This document shows, piece by piece, positions 18,101 through 23,990 of a stretch of DNA of 34,456 nt. The stretch comes from Candidatus Poribacteria bacterium (lineage in GTDB: Bacteria; Poribacteria; WGA-4E; WGA-3G), in the NCBI GenBank assembly GCA_022822275.1, contig JAJEBZ010000121.1:1-34456 (forward strand). Direction: 5' to 3'. Within the stretch, counting starts at the first letter, position 1; the number at the start of each line of letters is the position of its first letter. The notes beneath the pieces are model-generated. The model worked only from the letters and a program-made list of their open reading frames with translations. It made no database searches and was not told where the DNA came from. Made by a program: the position numbers and the translations under genes.

Positions 18101-18251
18101 CCTGTGTAATGTCTTGTGCGATATGGAAATCTTGAGTTTTTCGCCATGCAAGCGCGTGAACCTGTTTTTTATACTGATTTACAAGTTCGGTGAATGCTGC
18201 TTCATCGTCAGCGAGAATTCGTTGGATGAGTTCTACAATATTATTTTCCAT
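15171..18251 (-). CDS. ECF sigma factor fused to membrane-anchored BNR/sortilin-like propeller
   Basis: A single 1026-residue reading frame. Residues 1-180 are an ECF sigma factor: region 2 (DFHIAQDITQEVFLKVFQEL; FSGWLYVITANL) and region 4 helix-turn-helix (MTIEEISKFIGVSAGTIKSRLQRARNRL). Residues 180-218 form a short linker with ISPNLTDNILKEVARLKP. One membrane helix covers about 220-242 (VAAATGAVLIVIMLGI). The rest is predicted to be outside the cytoplasm: a low-complexity Asn/Gln region, then seven or more Asp boxes (SKDDGKTW, SEDQGKTW, STDLGNTW, STDAGDTW, SSDGGKSW, TTDKGKSW, SHDRGDSW), typical of sortilin/BNR propellers. It may be a one-protein transmembrane sensor that must be cleaved or recruits polymerase at the membrane. 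No clear Shine-Dalgarno is seen. Confidence 0.9.
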   Translation of the reverse strand: MENNIVELIQRILADDEAAFTELVNQYKKQVHALAWRKTQDFHIAQDITQEVFLKVFQELHTLREPTLFSGWLYVITANLCATWHRKKRIPTQPLEDEETTMPEKDFYSQHVVEERTKTAVETQREVVKKLLAKLKESERTVMTLHYLGEMTIEEISKFIGVSAGTIKSRLQRARNRLQKEETMIKEALEHFQISPNLTDNILKEVARLKPTAPASSKPIIPWVAAATGAVLIVIMLGISSQFSARFQQPYSLDAQTETTVELIDAPLLLNLDTKPDARRQLGNSNAPGNTNNSQQNPDEVSLAAAQDNAGDNSVPKKQWVEYERQTFVYPRNLLTTPEGELYTLSTGGHLYKLENDGESWEHIIDMSSLKKNFIDGETLLEKWNGILYMMWHHTLYASKDDGKTWDLIHELEGPVEANARNWYPMDMVLTENAFYLIFPKTIYRSEDQGKTWKDMSDEFPNTPNSITVVQNTLFATSDKGFYRRDNDSWKKLDFPTPEAIYVHTVAGTKDYLYVMVLDRDYFRSIVDEEQQRTWWIFRSTDLGNTWNDITPTNAWPIKGVPPYATLIAAGENILIMEKGMVASTDAGDTWLPPLKPNVSPSMESYSPAAVLNDHIIYVGSDDGFKRSSDGGKSWDSIKMPAKRRFARNIIDNLIVYDGSDKSQGIQPAVYAKSWRTIVKTTDKGKSWKSIKLDVPMTAPVRDDQPRILRIITADDTLYAKGERVADEVSLYQISDDGNTLKQIKGPPTLDSKMLMFVEELQEKENFVGATQFFKDLVEVAQSDSQNHFRQGQIVQIQRHLIDRGLNGALAVSGDTFYLEYNFKLLRWKQGEKEWYDTGVEETIGLTIKLPNGTYLPAGLSPAGVPKGKALEMFRVMQNFKLAASGDTVYVGKRDGHLLVSHDRGDSWTDITPRLPLSIIAFKDIKYLGSKIYVATDAGVTMSSNGIQWQAITDAAGENLVMEHLATDDKWLCGITEKTGVYLLVNGTWEQIVSEMPDKVTSLAIDGNTLYVGTMKRGMLHYDLSE

Positions 18252-18316
18252 AGCGTGACACCGTAAGCGATAATTTGATTATTCGCATATTGTAATATAG
18301 TAGATTTTAGAATTAA

Positions 18317-18409
18317 TTGGACATCATGTTAGGTTAGGTTCGGTTAGGAAACCGAACCTACCGGGGGTGTTGTAGCACAACCTAACAGGTTGTGCTACAA
18401 AATGTCCAA
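18317..18409. repeat. Double-hairpin element with TTGGACAT ends
   Basis: The ends are TTGGACAT (18317-18324) and ATGTCCAA (18402-18409). Inside are two perfect hairpins: an 11-base stem at 18335-18360 (TAGGTTCGGTT) and a 14-base stem at 18370-18400 (TTGTAGCACAACCT). The plan, outer stem plus two inner hairpins, matches the element at 7793-7925, although the sequence differs. It lies upstream of the sigma-propeller gene in the otherwise gene-free 18252-18653. Confidence 0.7.
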
Positions 18410-18523
18410 ATAATCATATACTATACTATATTGACGCAAATTATATGCAAAACGGTTGCATAATTCTGAAAAGATGAGAAATCTTTCCACAAGAAAAGTC
18501 CTGCTACGAGATGTTGGGATTGC

Positions 18524-18645
18524 AACTCGCTCCTACAGAAGAAAATCAGGCGGACAAAATCCTATTACAAGAGGACAAAAGGTCGCGAGTAAAACTCGCT
18601 CCTACAGAAGAAAATCAGGCGGGCAACATCCTACTACAAGAGGAT
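18524..18645. repeat. Tandem direct repeat, 69-bp period
   Basis: AACTCGCTCCTACAGAAG begins at 18524 and again at 18593, and about 53 bases of similarity continue through ATCCTATTACAAGAGGA/ATCCTACTACAAGAGGA. It lies just beyond the pafA 3' end. A reading frame crosses it, but I see no sign of a real gene. Confidence 0.6.
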
Positions 18646-18653
18646 ATACCCTG

Positions 18654-20114
18654 CTATAATCTTTGTCGGAGTCTGAGGGTTCTGAGCCATCTTTGTGCTT
18701 GAGGTATTGAGGTGTCAAAGGGTTCTTTCATTTCGAAGCATTCTGTTTGTCCGGCGTAGATGTGGTGCCAGTCGACAATGCAAGGCATCTTTTGCTTCTT
18801 TAGGTTTCGCATCAGATAGCCTCGAACTCTTGCCCGGGTGTCACGGGGGGCATTGCTGATTGCATGGCTAATTTGCTGGTCGGTGATGACACGTCTCATG
18901 CAACCTTCGCTTTGAAGTGCATAGAAGATGCTGCTATTGGGGTCAATATTGTGGTATTCTAAATCAAGGCTTTTGAGCCATGGGTCGTCCCATGTCAAGT
19001 CCTCTTCTGCGATTAATGCGTCAAGGAACCATTTTTTGGCTGCCCAATCCAGACGTGTGGTGAGGCGTGTCCAGTCTATTTCCAGGTCATTCAGCACGGT
19101 TTCCCATTCGGTGAGTATCCATTCCGTTGTTTCGTCAGGCTGGATCAATGTGTCTTGGACAAAATTGAGGTATTCACGTTGAATGTCAATAGCGGAGATA
19201 GTTTTTCCGTTCTGTAGTTCCACCTCCCACGTAAGGGATGTATCTCGTGAGATATGTTTGATAGCGGCGATAGGGTCTAAGAGGTCGAGATGGGGTATAG
19301 GAAGTTTTTCACCGTAAAGTTGATAATACCGTTCAATTGCGTCAAGGACGAGTGCGGTAGTTCCGACCTTCAGTGCGTTTGCGTATTCTGACATGTTGGT
19401 ATCGCCGACGAGGAGATGGAGTCTGCGATATTTGGTATAGTCGCTGAGCGGTTCGTCCCGTGTATTGATAATTGCGCGGCTAAACTGGATCCATTCATAG
19501 ATTTCGGTGACGATGTGGTCTGCCCTTTGTGAGATTTGGTATCCGCTGAAGTCGTCGACGGTATATTGTCCATCGCCAAATTCCAGGATGTCGTCGTATC
19601 CGCCGACTCTCCCTGCTCCTGCGAAGATTTGTCGTGTAACAAAGAAGGGTAGCAATGTTGGAATAACGATTTTATAGAAGGGGACATCGCGTCGTGCTTG
19701 GAAGTTTTCGTGGCATCCGAAAGTTGCGCCTGTGTAATGGTCTATATTATTTTTGTAGAATGCGACGTGTGCGGAAATGCCGGTGTCTTGTAGGATTGCG
19801 GTGATGACGTGTTCAATGGCTTTATCGTAAGCGATAAGGTCGAAAAGCGTTGCGCATTCTGGTGTGGCATATTCAAGGTGCCCCATGTCGATATAGAGTC
19901 TGCCTCCGTTGAAGAGGAATCCGCCATTACCGGGCGGTTCACCCCAATCACGATAGTGGAGATCGGGGATACCGAGTTCAAGTGTTTTGAAGGTATAGTC
20001 TCTGACCCGTGCAGCAATGCCTTCAGGTGAGACTTTGATGCGTTGTGTCTGTATAGTTTGTGATTGGATCATGCACCCGAATTCGGTTTCGATTCCCATT
20101 ATTCTGTGTGTCAT
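18654..20114 (-). CDS. pafA: Pup/UBact-protein ligase, PafA-like
   Basis: A 486-residue member of the PafA/Dop carboxylate-amine ligase family. It joins the C-terminal Glu of the Pup-like tag to target lysines using ATP. The N-terminus RIMGIETEFG (4-13) matches PafA closely, with the magnesium/ATP glutamates E9 and E11. The catalytic Asp is D76 in NGGRLYIDMGHLEYATPEC; the usual SHPEY is HLEY here. Other shared blocks are FYKNNIDHYTGATFGCHENF, PFFVTRQIFAGAGRVGG, SQRADHI, INTRDEPLSDYTKYRRLHLLVGDTNMSE and LKVGTTALVLD. The C-terminal CIVDWHHIYAGQ...KEPF matches PafA rather than Dop. Unlike the paralogue at 23991 it has no Dop loop. It is separated from prcA by the restriction-modification pair. 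Confidence 0.9.
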   Translation of the reverse strand: MTHRIMGIETEFGCMIQSQTIQTQRIKVSPEGIAARVRDYTFKTLELGIPDLHYRDWGEPPGNGGFLFNGGRLYIDMGHLEYATPECATLFDLIAYDKAIEHVITAILQDTGISAHVAFYKNNIDHYTGATFGCHENFQARRDVPFYKIVIPTLLPFFVTRQIFAGAGRVGGYDDILEFGDGQYTVDDFSGYQISQRADHIVTEIYEWIQFSRAIINTRDEPLSDYTKYRRLHLLVGDTNMSEYANALKVGTTALVLDAIERYYQLYGEKLPIPHLDLLDPIAAIKHISRDTSLTWEVELQNGKTISAIDIQREYLNFVQDTLIQPDETTEWILTEWETVLNDLEIDWTRLTTRLDWAAKKWFLDALIAEEDLTWDDPWLKSLDLEYHNIDPNSSIFYALQSEGCMRRVITDQQISHAISNAPRDTRARVRGYLMRNLKKQKMPCIVDWHHIYAGQTECFEMKEPFDTSIPQAQRWLRTLRLRQRL

Positions 20115-20120
20115 GGGTTT

Positions 20121-20158
20121 TTCCTCAATTGGTTAAAGGTTCCTCAATTGGTTAAAGG
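20121..20158. repeat. 19-bp tandem duplication spanning the pafA ribosome-binding site
   Basis: TTCCTCAATTGGTTAAAGG occurs twice back to back (20121-20139 and 20140-20158). On the minus strand each copy holds TTGAGGAA, so the pafA leader carries two candidate ribosome-binding sites, the nearer one about 7 bases from the ATG. Next to it, 20167-20181 is an odd palindrome (TTGCATTTAATGCAA) overlapping the end of the endonuclease gene. Confidence 0.75.
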
Positions 20159-20182
20159 TTAATATCTTGCATTTAATGCAAT

Positions 20183-20902
20183 TCAATCAGTGCTTTTTGC
20201 AAAATGTTCTTCCTGATACTTTGAGAAGTAATATAAAACAGAACGTTCTGCAATGTCTTTCATAATGTTAAACATTTCCTCAGCTGTCCATTCATCTTCA
20301 CGAAAATAGAAACTACCACGGTTGAAACGACCATCTTCCTCGTTGAAGAGATATGTTTTATTCAGTTTACCAAACATTGACATGGTCGATACCTTATCCA
20401 GGGTTGTGGAGGTTTCCTCAAAGTCGCAACCATATCCAAAACAAACAAAAGGGAAGATGCTTTCACGTAATAATGCGGTGCGAAAACCTATTAAGTTTTT
20501 TCCGAGACGCTCAATTGCGTTTCCTTTTGATTGCTTACGTAATCCTTCTTTTTTTCTTAAATCGTTTGTTCCTTGTCTTTTAACCTCAGAAATCAAAATT
20601 GGATAGGTTAAACTACTATCCGTTCTGCTCTTTATAGCAAGAATGCCTCCATCTGGTCTCATACTGGTGTTATCAAATAGGCAATGTAAATCGGTGCCAG
20701 GGTAAAATGGTATTAGTTCCTTAATGATGTCTTTCAATAACCATTGTTTCTTATGAGTCAAAGTAATTCTTTCTGCAAATTTGTCATCCAAATATAAAAC
20801 AACTTGTTTAAGTGCCTTGATAAGTTCAGTTTCTTGTTTTTTTGAATTTACGTTGATGATAGTGTCTTTTCGCAGTTCTCGTAGTTGGTCTTTATTTGCC
20901 AT
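20183..20902 (-). CDS. EcoRI-family type II restriction endonuclease
   Basis: A 239-residue protein with the EcoRI active site. D84 in MRPDGGILAI corresponds to EcoRI Asp91 (KPDGGIVEV). E106 and K108 in LISEVKRQG correspond to Glu111 and Lys113 (VAEAKHQG). The recognition-helix segment GNAIER (127-132) is identical to EcoRI residues that read the DNA bases, and LRESIFPFVCF matches LSESHFPYVLF. The predicted target is therefore GAATTC, cut on both strands. It is shorter than EcoRI (277 residues). GAGAGGAA precedes the ATG. The start overlaps the methyltransferase stop by 11 bases. The region is visibly richer in A+T than the proteasome genes around it, suggesting acquisition by transfer. Confidence 0.88.
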   Translation of the reverse strand: MANKDQLRELRKDTIINVNSKKQETELIKALKQVVLYLDDKFAERITLTHKKQWLLKDIIKELIPFYPGTDLHCLFDNTSMRPDGGILAIKSRTDSSLTYPILISEVKRQGTNDLRKKEGLRKQSKGNAIERLGKNLIGFRTALLRESIFPFVCFGYGCDFEETSTTLDKVSTMSMFGKLNKTYLFNEEDGRFNRGSFYFREDEWTAEEMFNIMKDIAERSVLYYFSKYQEEHFAKSTD

Positions 20903-22007
20903 TGAAATTCCTCTCTACAAGAAACATTTGCTCAGTGACATGGAGATTTCGGTTTCTTAGATTTCTTGAACCTCGGAAGGTGTTGTAAACGATCTCAAAT
21001 TCGTTAACAGAACCGATTTCTTTAAGCATTAACCGCATTTCTTCAGGATTGATAAATCCTTCATTATTAAATGATATAAGAAAAAACTTTGTGTCAATTG
21101 AATGTAGTAACTCATTAAATAGTTTTTTTGACTTTGTCTTTACGTTGTAACCTGAACGTTTCCAATCTTTTGGGATACCTGATATTCTGCTTATGTTTAC
21201 AGGTTCTTTGTAATGCACTAGTAAGTTCAACATGAAGTAGTTTGAACCGTAAGGATGTTGATTGTAAGGAGGATCAATATACGTAAGATCTAAATTCTTG
21301 ACTTGACTAACAACTTTATTTGTATCGTCATGAAAGACTTCGTAATCACATTCAAATTGACTCAATATAGGCGGTTCTAAAGTAATTTGCCCTTTTATAC
21401 GAGTTAGGGCATTAGATTTTGTACCGCCATATTGTCCTATTCCAGTATGTCTGTTTTTATAGAATCCCTTAAATACACCTGATGTGTTAGAATGAATAGA
21501 AGCCTTGCTAAGAAGTGGTGCTAATAGAGAATCACGATATTCTAATGGATATTCCTCAATTAACCTCCGGTAGTTGTCTAATCTACGGGCATTTTCCTGT
21601 GTATAAAAGACTCTATCATTTAAGGTAATATTCATTTCATCTTTAGGGGCGTAAAGTTTTTCAATAAAACCTTTAGGAAACTGTTCGTTTACGCGATTGT
21701 TAATTTCCTTGACAATTTTAGAAATAGAAAATAAATCAACTGAGCTGCGGTTCTGTAGATAACACCGAGCAATTGTAGCAGCATAATCCTCAAAATCGTT
21801 GCTTGCTATATAAGAAGCATAAGCCTTCATAAAACGGGAGACTACACCAGAACCGCTAAATGCGTCAAATACACGAAGGTGAGACTTACCGGTTCGCTTT
21901 TTCACTTCAATTATTGCTTTGTTTATATGACTCAGCAATGAACGCTTATTCCCTATGTATGTGATAAGTTGATTTGAAAGATAATCAATGTCTTCTATTT
22001 TTATCAT
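20892..22007 (-). CDS. Adenine-specific DNA methyltransferase (D12-like), R-M partner
   Basis: A 371-residue N6-adenine methyltransferase. Motif X is TYIGNKRSLL (16-25), motif I FDAFSGSGVVS (47-57) and motif IV DPPYNQHPYGSNY (245-257), in the order expected for the D12/alpha class. It presumably methylates the site cut by the endonuclease whose gene overlaps its 3' end by 11 bases, protecting host DNA. From memory it does not resemble M.EcoRI itself, which belongs to a separate family, so the pair looks mixed. The ribosome-binding site is weak. A truncated intergenic repeat (22030-22090) lies immediately upstream. Codon use is AT-rich compared with flanking proteasome genes. Confidence 0.87.
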   Translation of the reverse strand: MIKIEDIDYLSNQLITYIGNKRSLLSHINKAIIEVKKRTGKSHLRVFDAFSGSGVVSRFMKAYASYIASNDFEDYAATIARCYLQNRSSVDLFSISKIVKEINNRVNEQFPKGFIEKLYAPKDEMNITLNDRVFYTQENARRLDNYRRLIEEYPLEYRDSLLAPLLSKASIHSNTSGVFKGFYKNRHTGIGQYGGTKSNALTRIKGQITLEPPILSQFECDYEVFHDDTNKVVSQVKNLDLTYIDPPYNQHPYGSNYFMLNLLVHYKEPVNISRISGIPKDWKRSGYNVKTKSKKLFNELLHSIDTKFFLISFNNEGFINPEEMRLMLKEIGSVNEFEIVYNTFRGSRNLRNRNLHVTEQMFLVERNFNGK

Positions 22008-22029
22008 GTTAAATTACTCAATATTATGT

Positions 22030-22090
22030 AATACCAAATTAACCTGATTCGTCCTGTTTGCATAGGCGTGGAAATCTCGCCCTACGGACA
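22030..22090. repeat. Truncated intergenic repeat at the R-M/prcA border
   Basis: It begins ATACCAAATTAACCTGATTC and continues with a GGCGTGGAAATCTCGCCCTACGGAC-like hairpin, matching the left half of the element at 11498-11650. The right half is missing and the sequence runs straight into the 3' end of prcA. On the minus strand its GTCCGTAGGGCGAG supplies the last codons and the TAG stop of prcA. Confidence 0.65.
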
Positions 22091-22861
22091 ATTTTTTGGT
22101 CCAAGTGCGGTTTGGATTTCGTCTTGTGTTAGCAGTCGGAATTTGGTATCTGCGGGTAGGTTTGTATCTAATATCCCCACCTCAATTTCGCCATCCTCTA
22201 ATTCTGTTTTTATGATTTCGTGTATCTGTTCGTCTGTGACTTCGGTGTTGTCTTCTGCGTCCTCAAAGCGTTTGCTTAGCCCTTTTCCGACAGCCCAAGT
22301 ATTGAGTGCTAACTGAAGTGCGGTGTTGAGGTCGCGTTCTGCATCAGTTTGTGTGGCAGTCAGGTATTCTTGCATTGCATTTTCGATTTCCAAAGTGCCG
22401 CCAATCACAGCTGAGTCGTGTTGTACCTTTACGTTGCCGTCATAGTTGATATGTGTGAATTGTGTTTTGGCATCCCCATTTCCGATTTCCACGAGTAGCA
22501 TTTTGATGATGTATGCTTCCCCGACGATTGCCTCAAATGCCTGTTTGAAGGTATGTGCTAAGACATAATGTGTGAGTCTATGTAGGTTTACATCTTCGGT
22601 AGCACTTTGGAAGGATTGTACGCTTGCGGTATCGGTTACGAGCATGCGTAGTCGTTCAATGTCTGCGGGGTGTCCGATAGCGGAAAGGGCGATTCGGTCA
22701 TGAACTTCAAATATTTTCTGTGCCCCTTTTGTAACAGTCAATAGGAGGCTGCCTTGTGCATAAGGGAGCCCGACGACGGGGCTTCCGAGTCTGAGTTGGT
22801 CTTCGATGTAGTCGCGCCGGTCCTGAATTGCTTCAATCCAACGATACGGCAGGTCGCGCAT
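22082..22861 (-). CDS. prcA: 20S proteasome alpha subunit
   Basis: A structural, non-catalytic ring subunit of the bacterial 20S proteasome. From the ATG at 22861 it has 259 residues, beginning MRDLPYRWIEAIQDRRDYIEDQL. The alpha-type core appears in SPVVGLPYAQGSLLLTVTKGAQKIFEVHDRIALSAIGHPADIERL. The start is chosen because the prcB TAA overlaps it as TAATG, which implies translational coupling; an upstream in-frame start would give seven more residues. The last residues (NCP) and the stop lie in a repeat-derived sequence, so the native C-terminus may have been altered. Confidence 0.9.
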   Translation of the reverse strand: MRDLPYRWIEAIQDRRDYIEDQLRLGSPVVGLPYAQGSLLLTVTKGAQKIFEVHDRIALSAIGHPADIERLRMLVTDTASVQSFQSATEDVNLHRLTHYVLAHTFKQAFEAIVGEAYIIKMLLVEIGNGDAKTQFTHINYDGNVKVQHDSAVIGGTLEIENAMQEYLTATQTDAERDLNTALQLALNTWAVGKGLSKRFEDAEDNTEVTDEQIHEIIKTELEDGEIEVGILDTNLPADTKFRLLTQDEIQTALGPKNCP

Positions 22862-23727
22862 TATGTAGCCTCCGCGTAGCAATCTTTTAGGTATTTATCG
22901 GGGAGTGTTTCCACACCCTGTTGTGTTATGGTTTTGACAGTGGGGAAGATTTCTGCTTTTGCGTTGTATCCACTGGTAGCAGCGTCATATTCGCTTGCGG
23001 TGTCGAGTAGTCTTAGAATGGTGATTGTTGCGGTGCGTTGGTCCATCTGTTCTAAGCGTGTATCTCCCCATCGGTCGAGGTAACGCAGGACTCCGCGTAT
23101 CCAGACTGAGCCGGAACCTGTTGTGGCGAAATCGACGTTCTCAAAGTGTGCGCCGAGTGCGTCGTAGAAGTATATTTTACCGCCATTCTCAGATTCATCA
23201 GTTTGTGGAGCGTATAAGGCGAAAATGGGGATAACCGCACCGATGCCTTGCATTGCCATTGGCAGATTATCACGGATAAGCCGTGAAAGCGTTCGGAGTT
23301 TACCTTCCACACTGAGTTCTTGGAGTTGGCTGCGTCGGAAATATTGGAAGGAGTGTTTTAGGACTCTTGCGATCTCGTACGCCATTGCTGGTGCGCCCGA
23401 GATTGCGAGTACGGAGTGTGAATCGATTGGAAGGACTTTCTCAGCCCGGTCATGAACGACAGAAGTGCCTGCGGTTGCGCGCCGGTCGCCTGCGATGATA
23501 ATGCCGTCATTGTAACGCATTGCGACAACTGTTGTGGCTTCCGTGAATTCTAACGTAGGAGCTTGCGTTGGTATTTGAAAAGCGTCCCGCATAGCATTTT
23601 TTGTGCCGTGTAAAGTATCAAGTGTTGCGTTTAGTTTGCCATCTGATGCGTTGCGGGTAGTTTTCGTCTCACCGTGCGAGGTGTCTGCGTGTTTCAGTAG
23701 GCTGAGAAAGTCACCTTTATGGTTCAT
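22861..23727 (-). CDS. prcB: 20S proteasome beta subunit (catalytic)
   Basis: A 288-residue proteasome beta subunit made as a pro-protein. The predicted active N-terminal threonine is T65 (EA|TTVVAMRYNDG). The partner residues fall at the canonical spacing: D81 (Asp17, in AGDRR) and K97 (Lys33). The residue before the cleavage site is Ala rather than the usual Gly. The 64-residue propeptide is similar in length to that of actinobacterial PrcB. The SGAPAMAYEIARVLKHSFQYFRRSQ block matches the family. Its ATG overlaps the UBact TAA stop as TAATG, and its own TAA overlaps the prcA ATG in the same way. Confidence 0.93.
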   Translation of the reverse strand: MNHKGDFLSLLKHADTSHGETKTTRNASDGKLNATLDTLHGTKNAMRDAFQIPTQAPTLEFTEATTVVAMRYNDGIIIAGDRRATAGTSVVHDRAEKVLPIDSHSVLAISGAPAMAYEIARVLKHSFQYFRRSQLQELSVEGKLRTLSRLIRDNLPMAMQGIGAVIPIFALYAPQTDESENGGKIYFYDALGAHFENVDFATTGSGSVWIRGVLRYLDRWGDTRLEQMDQRTATITILRLLDTASEYDAATSGYNAKAEIFPTVKTITQQGVETLPDKYLKDCYAEAT

Positions 23728-23729
23728 TA
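23725..23729 (-). promoter_or_regulatory. TAATG stop-start overlap, UBact/prcB
   Basis: The stop of the tag gene and the start of prcB share one A. The same arrangement recurs at 22859-22863 between prcB and prcA. This should tie synthesis of the tag and the two core subunits together by translational coupling. Confidence 0.8.
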
Positions 23730-23924
23730 TTCCCCTGTCCTTTGTCGGTATCGCCTTGATTGGTCTTTGTCGACGCGTCGCATCCGTTTTAGGAGTTCTT
23801 GTGTGTCGGGTCTATTGACATCAGGGCGTTTTGGTGCGTTGCTATCGTCTCCGCCATCATCGGGCCCGATTGGTTTTACGGGTCTCTGTTTTCGTTCTGG
23901 GAAGTAGACAGTTTGGGCTTTCAT
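23727..23924 (-). CDS. ubact: UBact/Pup-like protein tag
   Basis: A 65-residue, highly charged and probably disordered protein lying exactly where pup lies in actinobacteria (dop, pup, prcB, prcA order). It ends RRYRQRTGE: the C-terminal Gly-Glu is the conjugation site in Pup-type tags, and the RxRQRxGE ending is characteristic of the Pup homologue named UBact in several Gram-negative phyla. Because the last residue is already Glu, no deamidation by Dop is needed. Residues 40-58 (DTQELLKRMRRVDKDQSRR) could form the helix that docks on the ATPase coiled coil. AAAGGAG lies 8 bases upstream of the ATG, a strong ribosome-binding site. Confidence 0.93.
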   Translation of the reverse strand: MKAQTVYFPERKQRPVKPIGPDDGGDDSNAPKRPDVNRPDTQELLKRMRRVDKDQSRRYRQRTGE

Positions 23925-23990
23925 TGGTATATCTCCTTTTTTTGCTTTTTTGAAGCAGCTTAATCTTACAAACTTCTCCTACAAGATAGG

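Noticed and set aside
18524-18700. Small gene encoding tandem LAPTEENQA repeats
   Set aside because: The frame only reflects the 69-bp tandem DNA repeat. No ribosome-binding site or family resemblance is seen.
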